Assembly: GCF_025837095.1 (NCBI RefSeq)
Contig: NZ_CP107551.1
Location: 3,900,668-3,964,667 of the forward strand
Reading direction: 5' to 3'
Length of the DNA: 64,000 nucleotides
Source: Rhodococcus sp. Z13
GTDB taxonomy: Bacteria; Actinomycetota; Actinomycetes; Mycobacteriales; Mycobacteriaceae
The position numbers were made by a program, and so were the translations under genes. The notes beneath the pieces were generated by a model that worked only from the letters and a program-made list of their open reading frames with translations, searched no databases and had not been told where the DNA came from. This document shows positions 49,419 through 58,694 of this stretch, one piece after another. Numbering within the stretch: position 1 is the stretch's first letter; each line of letters begins with the position of its first letter.

Positions 49419-51545
49419 ATGTCGCCCGTCGACGAGCTCGACGCACGGTTCGTCACCGCGGTACGCGCCCTGTCCGGGTGGGTACCGCAACTCCGTTCCG
49501 CCACCGGAGAAGTCGACGACGATCTCCTGCTGCGGTACTTCGACGCCCAGATGCAGTCACGGCACCTGGATTTCGCGGCACGCATCCTGCAGCAGCACGG
49601 TGAGGGGTTCTACACGATCCCGTCGGCGGGACACGAGTCGAACGCGGCACTCGGATCGTGTTCGCGCGTCACGGATCCGGCGCTGCTGCACTACCGGTCC
49701 GGTGGGTTCTACGCGGCCCGCGCGGCGCTGGTCGAGGGCAGTACCCCGATCCGGGACGTGCTCGCGGGATGCGCCGCGTCGACCTTCGATCCGATCGCGG
49801 CGGGCCGGCACAAGGTGTTCGGCAACGCGCGGCTGAACGTCCTGCCGCAGACCTCCACGATCGCCTCGCACCTGCCGCGGGCACTCGGACTGGCGTTGGC
49901 GCTGCCGCGGATGCAGCGTCTCGGGCTCGAGGCGACGTGGCCGCCGGATGCGGTGGTGCTGTGCAGTTTCGGCGACGCGTCGGCGAACCATTCGACGACG
50001 GTGGGGGCGTTGAACGCCGCGGCCTACTGCCGGTATCGCGGTCTGCCGGTGCCGTTGCTGCTGGTGTGCGAGGACAACGGGCTCGGGATCAGTGTGCCCA
50101 CCCCGCCGGGCTGGCTCGAGCGGTCGCTGTCGTCGTATCCGGGCGTCGGGTACCGGCAGGTCGACGGCTCCGATCCGGTCGCGACCCTCGTCGCGGCACG
50201 GGAGGCGGTGGAGACGGTGCGGACCCGGCGGGCGCCGCTCGTGCTGCACCTGCGGACGGTGCGCTATCTCGGGCACGCGGGCTCCGACGTCGAATCCGCC
50301 TACCGCAGTGCGGCGGAGATCGCCGCCGACCACGAGCGGGACCCGTTGCTCGGCACGGCCCGCGAACTCGTCGCCCGCGGGGTGCTCACCCCAGAGGCGG
50401 TGCTGGACCGTTACGAGAAGATGCGCGCGCAGGTCACGGCGGTGGTCGACGAACTGGAGTCGCCGCCGCGGTTGCGGTCGGCGGCGGAGGTGATGCGGCC
50501 GCTGCACGCGCGTCGCACCCCGGTGCCCGACGACCCGCACCCGGCCGGTGAACCGCTGACCCTGGCCCAGGCGATCACCCGCGCACTCGGGGGTGTCCTC
50601 GACGAGGACCCGCGCACCTGCGTGTTCGGCGAGGACGTCGGGGTCAAGGGCGGGGTCTACGGGATCACCCGGGGGCTGCAGGCACGCTTCGGCCGGCTGC
50701 GGGTGTTCGACACCCTGCTCGACGAGCAGACGATCCTCGGTACCGCACTGGGGTTCGCCGTGGCGGGCATGCTGCCGATCCCCGAGATCCAGTACCTGGC
50801 GTATCTGCACAACGCGGAAGACCAGCTCCGTGGGGAGGCCGCGAGCCTGGCGTTCTTCTCCGACGGGCAGTACCGCAACCCGATGGTGGTGCGCATCGCG
50901 GGCCTGGCCTACCAGCGCGGATTCGGCGGGCACTTCCACAACGACGATTCGGTGGCGGTGCTGCGTGACATTCCCGGTCTCGTGCTGGCGGTGCCGAGCA
51001 CCCCCGACACGGCGGGCGGGTTGCTGCGGGCGTGCGTCGAACTGGCCCGCAGCGAGGGACGGGTGTGCGTCTTCCTCGAACCGATCGCGCTGTACCACGA
51101 ACGCGACCTGTACGAGCCGGGTGACGGGAGGTGGATGCGGGTTCCCGACCCGGCGGGGATCCGGCCCGGTTCGGTGCGCACCCATGGCGACGGCGGCGAC
51201 GTGCTGGTGGTGACCTTCGGCAACGGGGTGAGGATGAGCCTGCGGGCCGTCCACCACACCGGGGTCGCCGCGACCGTCCTGGACCTGCAGTGGCTGTCGC
51301 CGCTGCCGGTGCCCGCCCTGCTCGAGCACACGCGTCGCTTCGAGCGGGTGGTGGTGGTCGACGAGACCCGGCGCAGCGGTGGGGTCGGCGAGGCGGTGGT
51401 GGCGGCGCTCGTCGAGGACGGTCACCGGGGCCGGATCCGGCGGATCTGCGCCCGCGACAGCTTCGTTCCGCTCGGTCCCCCGGCCGCGCACGTGCTGGTC
51501 TCGGAGGACGAGATCGTCGACGCCCTGCTCGACGAGGACGAGTGA
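49419..51545 (+). CDS. thiamine-dependent 2-oxoacid dehydrogenase E1, alpha and beta parts fused
   Basis: Single chain of 708 residues combining the alpha (about 1-345) and beta (about 370-708) halves of a branched-chain-type E1 component. The TPP motif lies in LCSFGDASANHSTTVGALNAAAYCRYRGLPVPLLLVCEDNGLGISVPTP. The beta half begins LTLAQAITRALGGVLDEDPRTCVFGEDVGVKGGVYGITRGLQARFG and contains FNEQ-like LDEQTILGTALGFAVAG and RIAGLAYQRGFGGHFHNDDSVAVLRDIPGLVLAVPS. No E2 or E3 gene is nearby, so it must borrow them, or act in a separate reaction. It starts 21 bases behind the P450 stop. Confidence 0.87.
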   Translation: MSPVDELDARFVTAVRALSGWVPQLRSATGEVDDDLLLRYFDAQMQSRHLDFAARILQQHGEGFYTIPSAGHESNAALGSCSRVTDPALLHYRSGGFYAARAALVEGSTPIRDVLAGCAASTFDPIAAGRHKVFGNARLNVLPQTSTIASHLPRALGLALALPRMQRLGLEATWPPDAVVLCSFGDASANHSTTVGALNAAAYCRYRGLPVPLLLVCEDNGLGISVPTPPGWLERSLSSYPGVGYRQVDGSDPVATLVAAREAVETVRTRRAPLVLHLRTVRYLGHAGSDVESAYRSAAEIAADHERDPLLGTARELVARGVLTPEAVLDRYEKMRAQVTAVVDELESPPRLRSAAEVMRPLHARRTPVPDDPHPAGEPLTLAQAITRALGGVLDEDPRTCVFGEDVGVKGGVYGITRGLQARFGRLRVFDTLLDEQTILGTALGFAVAGMLPIPEIQYLAYLHNAEDQLRGEAASLAFFSDGQYRNPMVVRIAGLAYQRGFGGHFHNDDSVAVLRDIPGLVLAVPSTPDTAGGLLRACVELARSEGRVCVFLEPIALYHERDLYEPGDGRWMRVPDPAGIRPGSVRTHGDGGDVLVVTFGNGVRMSLRAVHHTGVAATVLDLQWLSPLPVPALLEHTRRFERVVVVDETRRSGGVGEAVVAALVEDGHRGRIRRICARDSFVPLGPPAAHVLVSEDEIVDALLDEDE

Positions 51546-51551
51546 GTCCGG

Positions 51552-52262
51552 TCAGCAGGTGGCGAGGATGCGGGCCATCGCGTCGTGTTCGGGCCGGGTG
51601 ACCCACAGCCGGTAGGCGGTCTTCACCTCGATCTGCCGCGCGATGTACTCGCAGTGGAAGGCGGTGTTGGGCGGCAGCCACTGCGAGGCGTCCGAATCGC
51701 CCTTGCCCTGGTTGGTGGGGCCGTCGACGGCGATGAGGTTGCGCGGATCGTTCGCGAGGTTCCGCTTCTCCTGGTCGCTGAGGGCGCGGGCGCCCTTCTT
51801 CCACGCGTCCGACAGGGCGACGACGTGGTCGATCTGCACGGCCGCCGAGGTGTCGACGCCGCGGCGGAAGTGGATCTGTTTACCCGTGTAGGGGTCGTCG
51901 AGGATGCCGGAGACGATCGTGCACTGCTTGCGTCCCGACTCGAAGGTGACGTCGGTGAGGTCGCGCCGGAGGATGTCGTTGCGGGTGTCGCACCCGTTGC
52001 CGCCGAACTCGACGGTCACGTCGTCCGTCCAGGCCGGGCCGAACAGTGACCGGTCGTAGCCGTCCTGCGGTTCCGCGGCACGCACCGGCAGCGCCTCGAG
52101 CGCTGCGAGGGCCTCCGAGAGGTTCTCGAGGGTGCCACCGCCGCCGGAACCGGACGGTTCGTCGGTGTCCACCGGTTCGAGGAGGACGACGATGACGGTG
52201 ACCATGATGAAGCACACGATCCACACCCAGCGGGGAATGGCCGACGTGCGAGTATTCGCCAT
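51552..52262 (-). CDS. membrane-anchored HNH endonuclease (DUF1524-like)
   Basis: Protein of 236 residues with one N-terminal membrane segment (RWVWIVCFIMVTVIVVLLEPV, 11-31), so the nuclease domain most likely faces outward. The HNH core is seen in VQIDHVVALSDAWKKGARALSDQEKRNLANDPRNLIAVDGPTNQGKGDSDASQWLPPN, with His near 144 and Asn in the second half, followed by FHCEYIARQIEVKTAYRLWVT. This matches the actinobacterial family of exported or anchored HNH proteins with Asp-His and Asn-Leu-ile motifs. It is convergent with the E1 gene and lies behind fabH. Use of external DNA as nutrient, or defence against competitors, is possible. Confidence 0.85.
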   Translation of the reverse strand: MANTRTSAIPRWVWIVCFIMVTVIVVLLEPVDTDEPSGSGGGGTLENLSEALAALEALPVRAAEPQDGYDRSLFGPAWTDDVTVEFGGNGCDTRNDILRRDLTDVTFESGRKQCTIVSGILDDPYTGKQIHFRRGVDTSAAVQIDHVVALSDAWKKGARALSDQEKRNLANDPRNLIAVDGPTNQGKGDSDASQWLPPNTAFHCEYIARQIEVKTAYRLWVTRPEHDAMARILATC

Positions 52263-52307
52263 GTATCGATACTGCTACGAAGTCGAACTGCTGCCGCGCG
52301 CGCCTTC

Positions 52308-53330
52308 TTACTTGGCCAGCGGGGGCATCTTGACGACCTGGCCCGCGTAGGACAGGCCGGCACCGAAGGCGAGGAGCAGCGCCGTGGCGCCCGGCTCGAC
52401 CTGGCCGGTGCGCAGCATCTTCTCCATCGCGAGCGGGATCGACGCCGCGGAGGTGTTGCCGGTCTCGATGATGTCGTCGGCGACCGCAACACTCTCGGGC
52501 AGTTCGAGCTGCTTGACGATGACGTCGTTGATGCGCAGGTTGGCCTGGTGCGGCACGAAGGCGTCGAGGTCCTCGAGGTCGACCCCGGCCTTGTCGGCGA
52601 TCTGCCGGGCGAACTTGCTCATCTCGAAGGCGGCCCAGCGGAAGACCGCGGTGCCCTCCATGATGATCCACGGACGTTTCTGGTTCGGGTTGGTGGCGAA
52701 GTCCACCCAGTCGGGTTCCTGGCGGATGGCGTTGGACTGCGAGCCGTCGGAGCCCCAGACGGTCGGGCCGATGCCGACCTCGTCGGACGCACCGACGACC
52801 ACGGCGCCGGCACCGTCACCGAAGATGAAGCGCACGGAACGGTCGGTGGGCTCGGTGGTGTCGCTCATGCGCTCGACACCGACGACCAGCACGTGCTCGG
52901 CCGTACCGGCGCGCACGAGGTCGGAGGCGACGCCGAGGGCGTAGCAGAAGCCGGCGCAGCCGGCCTGGATGTCGAGGGCGGCGGCGCCGCCGGTGCCGAT
53001 GCGGTCGGCGACCAGGGCTGCGGCCTGCGGGGTCTGGAAGGGGTAGGTGGAGGTGGCGACGATGACGGTGTCGATCTGGGCACCGGTCAGGTCGGCGGCG
53101 GCGAGGGCCTGCTCGGCGGCGCTTGTCGCCATGTCGACGACGGACTCCTCCGGGTGCTGCTTGGCGAAGCGGCGCTCCTTGATACCGGACCGCGACTGGA
53201 TCCACTCGTCGCTGGAATCGATCTGCTGACAGATCTCCTCGTTGGTGACGATACGCTCGGGGCGGTGCACTCCCAGGCCGAGCAGCGCGCTGTTCCGCAG
53301 CGGGGCAGGGACAGCGATCTGTGCACCCAT
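52308..53330 (-). CDS. fabH: 3-oxoacyl-ACP synthase III
   Basis: Ketoacyl-ACP synthase III of 340 residues that starts fatty-acid chains from acyl-CoA and malonyl-ACP. The catalytic Cys is in DIQAGCAGFCYALGVA (near 123), the His in VPHQANLRINDVIVKQ (near 256) and the Asn in ETGNTSAASIPLAMEK (near 290). The N-terminal GVHRPERIVTNEEICQQIDSSDEWIQSRSGIKERRF is the usual family start. In mycolic actinobacteria FabH links the FAS-I product to the FAS-II elongation for mycolates. Several fatty-acid genes lie in the next 10 kb, which fits. It diverges from a methyltransferase gene. Confidence 0.93.
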   Translation of the reverse strand: MGAQIAVPAPLRNSALLGLGVHRPERIVTNEEICQQIDSSDEWIQSRSGIKERRFAKQHPEESVVDMATSAAEQALAAADLTGAQIDTVIVATSTYPFQTPQAAALVADRIGTGGAAALDIQAGCAGFCYALGVASDLVRAGTAEHVLVVGVERMSDTTEPTDRSVRFIFGDGAGAVVVGASDEVGIGPTVWGSDGSQSNAIRQEPDWVDFATNPNQKRPWIIMEGTAVFRWAAFEMSKFARQIADKAGVDLEDLDAFVPHQANLRINDVIVKQLELPESVAVADDIIETGNTSAASIPLAMEKMLRTGQVEPGATALLLAFGAGLSYAGQVVKMPPLAK

Positions 53331-53493
53331 CAGACGAACTCCTCCTCTTGGACGGGCCGCGTGTCGGCACGTCGCAACCCGACCACGATAACGCAGGTAA
53401 CGGTAACGTCACAGCCCTTCCCTCGACGATGCGCGCCCGTGACCTCGGGTGCAACCCGCAGTCCCACTGAGGCTCCCGCGCTAGCGTCGGCGC

Positions 53494-54102
53494 ATGGATG
53501 CGAAGGACTGGGACGAGAAGTACGCGGCGGCAGAACTGATCTGGGGCGCGCCGCCGAATCCCGTGGTCGTGGAGTTCGCGGCGTCGCTCCCGCCGGGTCG
53601 GGCGCTCGATCTGGGCTGCGGTGAAGGTCGTCACTCCCTGTGGCTCGCGACCCGCGGCTGGGAGGTCGTGGGGGTCGATTTCTCGGCGGTGGCACTGGAC
53701 AAGGCCCGCCTCATCGCCTCGCAGGCGCCCTCGCGCTCGCGTGACCGCCTGCGCTACGTGGTCGGCGATGTGACGGCCGACTCTTTCGGGAGTGGATATG
53801 ATCTGATTCTCTCCGTCTTCCTGCATTTTTCTCCGCCACAGCGGAAGGCCCTTCTGGAACGCGCGATCAATTCGCTGAAACCTGAAGGAATCCTCATATT
53901 TCTGGGGCACGACCGGATAAATGTCGAGCAGGGTACGGGCGGCCCGCAGGATCCCGAAATCCTCTACACCCCAGACGATCTCGTGCGAGAAATCGACGGA
54001 CGGCTCACAATCGAAGTGGCCGAGCGGCGATACCGGGAAACCGATACGGGAACGGCGATCGATGCTCTCGTAGTTGCTCACAAAGAAGCCCTTGGCAGTT
54101 AG
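53494..54102 (+). CDS. class I SAM-dependent methyltransferase
   Basis: Methyltransferase of 202 residues. The SAM-binding motif is ALDLGCGEGRHSLWLATRGWEVVGVDFS (about 37-64), followed by VVGDVTADSF and DLILSVFLHFSPPQRKALLERAINSLKPEGILIFLGHD. The architecture resembles TehB- or YbxB-type small-molecule methyltransferases. The 5' half has the GC-rich codon use of its neighbours. From about 53780 to the end, A/T-ending codons are frequent (ATA, TTT, GAA, GGA and AAA). This suggests a mosaic origin or relaxed selection. It diverges from fabH, and fadE5 follows 97 bases downstream. Substrate unknown. Confidence 0.87.
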   Translation: MDAKDWDEKYAAAELIWGAPPNPVVVEFAASLPPGRALDLGCGEGRHSLWLATRGWEVVGVDFSAVALDKARLIASQAPSRSRDRLRYVVGDVTADSFGSGYDLILSVFLHFSPPQRKALLERAINSLKPEGILIFLGHDRINVEQGTGGPQDPEILYTPDDLVREIDGRLTIEVAERRYRETDTGTAIDALVVAHKEALGS

Positions 54103-54103
54103 T

Positions 54104-54141
54104 TGCCCGGCGAGTAACATGAAGATGTTACCGACGAGTAA
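54104..54141. promoter_or_regulatory. two operator-like 14-mers upstream of fadE5
   Basis: TTACCGACGAGTAA (54128-54141) is a partial palindrome with half-sites TTACC and AGTAA. A weaker copy, TGCCCGGCGAGTAA (54104-54117), matches it in 11 of 14 positions, 24 bases upstream. Related sites lie at 60251 and 63303. Confidence 0.65.
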
Positions 54142-54199
54142 TAACTTGGGCGGTACTTGAAGCCAGCTGGACCGCACCACACTGGGAGACACCGACGAC

Positions 54200-56035
54200 A
54201 TGGGCCACTACAAGAGCAACCTCCGCGACCTCGAGTTCAACCTCTTCGAGTTCCTGAAGATTCAGAAGGTCCTCGAAGCCGGCAAGTTCGGCGATCTGGA
54301 CGAGGACACCGCGCGCGGCATCCTCGCCGAGGTCAAGGCGCTGGCCGAAGGCCCGGCTGCCGAGGCGTTCGCCGACGCCGACCGCAACCCGCCGGTCTTC
54401 GACCCCGAGACCCACTCGGTGACGCTGCCCGAGAGCTTCAAGAAGTCGTTCCGGGCCTGGTGGGACGCCGGTTACTGGTCCATGGGCATCCCGGAGGAGA
54501 TCGGTGGCACCGACGCTCCCCGCAGCCTCCTGTGGGCGGTCAACGAGATGATGCTGGGCGCGCAGCCCGCCGCCTTCATGTACGCCGCCGGCCCGGCCTT
54601 CGCCGGCGTGCTCTACGAGAACGGCACCGACGAGCAGAAGAAGTGGGCCGCCACCTGCGTCGAGCGCGGCTGGGGCGCCACCATGGTCCTCACCGAGCCG
54701 GACGCCGGCTCCGACGTGGGCGCCGGCCGCACCAAGGCCATCAAGCAGGACGACGGCTCCTGGCACATCGAGGGCGTCAAGCGGTTCATCACCTCCGCCG
54801 ACTCCGACGACCTGTTCGAGAACATCTTCCACCTCGTCCTCGCCCGCCCCGAGGGCCACGGCCCCGGCACCAAGGGTCTGTCCCTGTTCTTCGTCCCGAA
54901 GTTCCACTTCGACTTCGAGAAGAACGAGATGGGCGAGCGCAACGGCGTCTTCGTCACCAACGTCGAGCACAAGATGGGCATCAAGGCCTCCGCGACCTGC
55001 GAGGTCACCTTCGGTGGCCACGGTGTCCCGGCCAAGGGCTGGCTCGTCGGTGAGGTCCACAACGGCATCGCCCAGATGTTCGACGTCATCGAGCACGCCC
55101 GCATGATGGTCGGCACCAAGGCCATCGCGACCCTGTCCACCGGTTACCTCAACGCCCTCGACTTCGCCAAGGAGCGCATCCAGGGCGCCGACCTGACCCA
55201 GATGGCCGACAAGACCGCCCCGCGCGTGTCGATCATGCACCACCCGGACGTGCGTCGTTCGCTGGCGATGCAGAAGGCCTACTCCGAGGGCCTGCGCGCC
55301 GTCTACCTCTACACCGCGGCGCACCAGGACGACTCCGTCGCCGAGCAGGTCTCGGGTGCCGACGCCGAACTCGCGCACCGCATCAACGACCTGCTGCTGC
55401 CGGTCGTCAAGGGCTGCGGCTCCGAGCGGGCCTACCAGTACCTGAAGGATTCGCTCCAGACCTTCGGTGGCTCCGGCTTCCTGCAGGACTACCCGATCGA
55501 GCAGTACATCCGCGACTCGAAGATCGACTCGCTGTACGAGGGCACCACCGCCATCCAGGCGCAGGACTTCTTCTTCCGGAAGATCGCCCGCGACCGCGGT
55601 GTGGCGCTGGCCCACGTCGCCGGTGAGATCAAGAAGTTCATCGAGCGCGACGACGCCGACCAGCGCCTGAAGAAGGAGCGCGCGCTCCTGGCCACCGCCC
55701 TCGAGGACGCCCAGACGATGGTCGCCACGCTCACCCAGTACCTCATGGGTGCGCAGGAGCAGCCCACCGAGCTGTACAAGATCGGCCTCGGTTCGGTCCG
55801 CTTCCTCGAGTCGTTCGGCGACCTGATGATCGGCTGGCTGCTCCTCGAGCACGCCGAGATCGCCCTCGCCGCACTCGACGCCGGCCCGGACGCCGCCGAC
55901 AAGGCCTTCTACGAGGGCAAGGTCGCCGCGGCCTCGTTCTTCGCCAAGGTCGTGCTGCCCGAGCTGGGTGTCGCCCGCAAGTTCATCACCGACGTCGACC
56001 TCGACATCATGGAGCTCGACGAAGCGGCGTTCTGA
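54200..56035 (+). CDS. fadE5: acyl-CoA dehydrogenase FadE5
   Basis: Large acyl-CoA dehydrogenase of 611 residues that introduces the alpha-beta double bond in fatty acyl-CoA. It matches M. tuberculosis FadE5 closely along its length: [18 protein letters not shown] at the start, [91 protein letters not shown] and [19 protein letters not shown] near 445. The start ATG 54200 follows GGGAGACACCGACGAC. Two operator-like motifs lie upstream. A strong hairpin follows (56057-56086). It is part of the same neighbourhood as fadA2, fabG4 and htdX in mycobacteria, separated here by the VanW gene. Confidence 0.93.
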   Translation: MGHYKSNLRDLEFNLFEFLKIQKVLEAGKFGDLDEDTARGILAEVKALAEGPAAEAFADADRNPPVFDPETHSVTLPESFKKSFRAWWDAGYWSMGIPEEIGGTDAPRSLLWAVNEMMLGAQPAAFMYAAGPAFAGVLYENGTDEQKKWAATCVERGWGATMVLTEPDAGSDVGAGRTKAIKQDDGSWHIEGVKRFITSADSDDLFENIFHLVLARPEGHGPGTKGLSLFFVPKFHFDFEKNEMGERNGVFVTNVEHKMGIKASATCEVTFGGHGVPAKGWLVGEVHNGIAQMFDVIEHARMMVGTKAIATLSTGYLNALDFAKERIQGADLTQMADKTAPRVSIMHHPDVRRSLAMQKAYSEGLRAVYLYTAAHQDDSVAEQVSGADAELAHRINDLLLPVVKGCGSERAYQYLKDSLQTFGGSGFLQDYPIEQYIRDSKIDSLYEGTTAIQAQDFFFRKIARDRGVALAHVAGEIKKFIERDDADQRLKKERALLATALEDAQTMVATLTQYLMGAQEQPTELYKIGLGSVRFLESFGDLMIGWLLLEHAEIALAALDAGPDAADKAFYEGKVAAASFFAKVVLPELGVARKFITDVDLDIMELDEAAF

Positions 56036-56056
56036 TCCACACACCGCTCTCGGTCG

Positions 56057-56086
56057 GGTGGCCCGCCGGTTCTCCGGCGGGCCACC
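56057..56086 (+). terminator. terminator of fadE5
   Basis: Perfect 13-bp stem GGTGGCCCGCCGG with loop TTCT, 21 bases behind the fadE5 stop. Confidence 0.85.
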
Positions 56087-56146
56087 GCCGTTTCGGACCC
56101 GGAACGAATCGTCGACAACCTACGTTGCCAGTAGCACCCCGACCCC

Positions 56147-56473
56147 GTGACGACCACGGCCCCGTCGACCACCCGGTACATGCGCGACCTCGACAGGCCC
56201 GCCCGCATCACCGCCCTGCTGTACCCCTTCGCCGGACCGTCCCCCCGAGGGGACGCCGGAGGAGGCCGCGGCACTGCGCCGAACGCGACGAACCCAGCGC
56301 CGAACTGGTGCGGGCGCTCGAGGTGCCGGTGCGGCCGCCCCGGTATCCGGCGATGCGCTTCGGTGTGAACGTGCTCGAGCACCACGTCGTCGGCCGCCTG
56401 CCCGGCGGCAGGCAGTGGCTGCAGCGGCACGGCGAGAAGCAGTTGCGCATCCTCGACGGCGAGATCCCCGAAG
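56147..56473 (+). pseudogene. decayed gene with two apparent frameshifts
   Basis: Protein-like sequence moves through all three frames. It begins at GTG 56147 with TTTAPSTTRYMRDLDRPARI, then TALLYPFAG. It continues after a C-run near 56242 as PEGTPEEAAALR, then near 56280 as ERDEPSAELVRALEVPVRPP followed by RYPAMRFGVNVLEHHVVGRL and PGGRQWLQRHGEKQLRILDG. Composition is natural in each piece and unnatural elsewhere. The end runs into the 3' end of the VanW gene without a stop of its own. I do not recognise the family; it is a remnant, or the sequence has local errors. Confidence 0.5.
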
Positions 56474-58621
56474 TCACTCCTCCTCGTCGGCCCCGCCCGG
56501 TGCCGGTTCCTCGGCCGGTGTCTCCGCAGCGGGGGCGTCGGTGCCGGCCTCACCCGCATCCGAGTCCTCGGCGGGCGCCGGGGCGTTGCGCGGTGCCGGT
56601 TCCGGGCTGACGCACCGGACGACGGGCACCGGGTCGTAGCGCACCGTCCGCGTGGTGTTCGAGATCTGCGCCCCGGTCTGCGCGTCGGTGACGATACGGG
56701 TGTCGGTGACTGTGAAGCCCTGCGCGCCGCCCGAGGGAACGCAGCCGGACCCGGCGGGCAGCGTGATCGTGTTGGGCGAGGTGTAGTTCGTGCGGTTGCC
56801 GGTGACCGACTGCACGTCGACGGTCTTGGTGCCCCAGATCCGCACGGTGATATCGGAGCTGGTGCCGATCGTCTGGATCATCACGCCGGTGTCGAACGGG
56901 TTGCGGAACTTCAGGTCGATCGCACCGTCGAAGATGGTGGCCTCACGCGCCGCCGGATAACGCGAGATGTAGTAGCTGTGCTCGGTGTGCTCGACATCCT
57001 CCATACCGGCGAAGTACGTCGCGTTGTAAAGGGTCGTCGCGAGCTGGCTGATGCCGCCGCCCACGGCCCGCCCGGGCCGGCCGGACTCGATGATCCCGGA
57101 CTCGATGTAGCCCTGCGCGGCGCCACGCGGACCCGTGTAGTCGTTGAACGAGAAGGTCTCGCCGGGCTCCACGATGGCACCGTCGATCTCCTCTGCGGCC
57201 AACCGGATGTTGACGCCGGAGGCGTACTCGAAGCCGCTGGTGGTGAACTCGCCGATCACCTCGCGGATACCGAGCTTCTCGGCGCCCTCGGTGGTCAGCT
57301 CCGGTTCGGCCTCGCGGTAGACGGCCTCGACGCGGCGCTCACCCTCCTGTTTCAGCAGGTCGGGCAGCTTCTCGAGGGTGACGGGCCAGTCGACGAGTTC
57401 ACCGGTCTCGCTGGGCACGACCGACGGACGGCCGCCCTCGAGGACGATCCGCGCGTCCTTCGGTTCGGTCTCGGACGGGGCGAGCTGCGGCGCGAGGATG
57501 CCGGTCGCGGCCTCCGTGTCGTACTGCGGCTGCAGGCCGCCGGAGCCGTCGGGCACGAACGACAGCACCGCACCGATGTCGTTGCGGGGCAGCACACCGG
57601 TGACACCCTCGCGTCCCTGCACCGTCAGGTCCTGGGCGACGGCCGGGACCGCGATCTCGGCGAGGGCCCGGTCGAGTCCTTCCCGGGTGACTGTGACGTC
57701 GACGCTCTCGACGGGCAGCGCCACGTCGCCGTAGAGCCAGCGCTCGGCGAACACGTCGCTCGCGTCGGCGGTGTCGACCTGCTGGCCGGACTGCGGGGTG
57801 ATCGGGACGGGCTGACCGTCCTCGAAGACGATGTTGCCCTCACGGGGTTCGTGGGCGGCCGAGGCGGTCACCTTCTCGACGGCCGCGGTGAGGAGCGGTT
57901 CGTCACGGGTGGAGACCACACCGATCTCGTCGGTGCGGAAGAACGACGCCAGTCGCGTGAAGGGATTGAGGGGCTGGGAACCGACACGGTCGAGGGTCGC
58001 GGGCCAGTCGATGCCGATGCCCGCCTCGGCGGGCACGATCTGCCCACCGGTGTCGCCCGCGGTGACGGTGACCGGGGCGGTCAGGCGCGGGGTGAGGTCC
58101 TCGATGAGGGTGGCCTCGGCGGCGTCGAGGGACATGCCGCCGATCTCGATGCCGGCCACGGTCGTGCCGCGCGGCACCTTGCCGGACGAGGTGGCGAGGT
58201 CGGCGACATAGAGGACGGCGAGCAGCGCGACGACACCCCCGACGACCAGGGCGATCGCGCGCCTGGGCAGATTCGGGCCGGAGTCACCGGAGTCCCCACC
58301 GTACGGTTCGTCGCCACCCGGAGGCGGGGAGGCCGGGGGCGGCAGATCGGTGCCTCCCGGATCGGTCTGTGCACCGGAGACGACCGAGTCGGTCTGTGCA
58401 CCGGAGACGACCGAGTCGGTCTGTGCGCCGGAGGCAACCGGGATGACGGCGGTGGGGGCCTCCCAAGGCGGGACGTCCTCCTCCTGCGGCGTCTCGGCCT
58501 CGGGTGCGGGTTCACGGTCGGCTTCGGAGACCTCCCGCTCGGGAACGGGCTGCGTCTCGGGCTCGACCGGCGGCGTCTCGTCGCCCCGATCCGGGTCCTC
58601 GGTCCCGTTGCTGCCGCTCAC
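56474..58621 (-). CDS. VanW-family protein with peptidoglycan-binding-like domains
   Basis: Cell-envelope protein of 715 residues. A long acidic, Pro- and Glu-rich cytoplasmic part (1-120) contains three SGAQTD repeats. A membrane helix (AIALVVGGVVALLAVLYVADLA, about 122-143) is followed by two peptidoglycan-binding-4 type domains (GTTVAGIEIGGMSLDAAEATLIEDLTPRL). The VanW domain comes after about 465: GVNIRLAAEEIDGAIVEPGETFSFNDYTGPRGAAQGYIESGI and AVGGGISQLATTLYNATYFAGMEDVEHTEHSYYISRYPAAREATIF. A Pro- and Ala-rich acidic tail ends it. Members act outside the membrane, with a role in cell-wall assembly assumed. It is a single gene; its 3' end abuts the decayed gene. Confidence 0.88.
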   Translation of the reverse strand: MSGSNGTEDPDRGDETPPVEPETQPVPEREVSEADREPAPEAETPQEEDVPPWEAPTAVIPVASGAQTDSVVSGAQTDSVVSGAQTDPGGTDLPPPASPPPGGDEPYGGDSGDSGPNLPRRAIALVVGGVVALLAVLYVADLATSSGKVPRGTTVAGIEIGGMSLDAAEATLIEDLTPRLTAPVTVTAGDTGGQIVPAEAGIGIDWPATLDRVGSQPLNPFTRLASFFRTDEIGVVSTRDEPLLTAAVEKVTASAAHEPREGNIVFEDGQPVPITPQSGQQVDTADASDVFAERWLYGDVALPVESVDVTVTREGLDRALAEIAVPAVAQDLTVQGREGVTGVLPRNDIGAVLSFVPDGSGGLQPQYDTEAATGILAPQLAPSETEPKDARIVLEGGRPSVVPSETGELVDWPVTLEKLPDLLKQEGERRVEAVYREAEPELTTEGAEKLGIREVIGEFTTSGFEYASGVNIRLAAEEIDGAIVEPGETFSFNDYTGPRGAAQGYIESGIIESGRPGRAVGGGISQLATTLYNATYFAGMEDVEHTEHSYYISRYPAAREATIFDGAIDLKFRNPFDTGVMIQTIGTSSDITVRIWGTKTVDVQSVTGNRTNYTSPNTITLPAGSGCVPSGGAQGFTVTDTRIVTDAQTGAQISNTTRTVRYDPVPVVRCVSPEPAPRNAPAPAEDSDAGEAGTDAPAAETPAEEPAPGGADEEE
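58363..58443. repeat. 27-bp tandem repeat inside the VanW gene
   Basis: Three units of 27 bp (58363, 58390 and 58417), the first two identical and the third partly changed. They code for the SGAQTDSVV repeats in the cytoplasmic part of the VanW protein. In-frame units allow length variation between strains. Confidence 0.8.
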
Positions 58622-58694
58622 ACTGTCCCTTCCCGACTGCGGCGCGCCTGGGTTCCGCGCGCCGGACTACCTCGCTCCAGCCTAGTTGCCCTAG

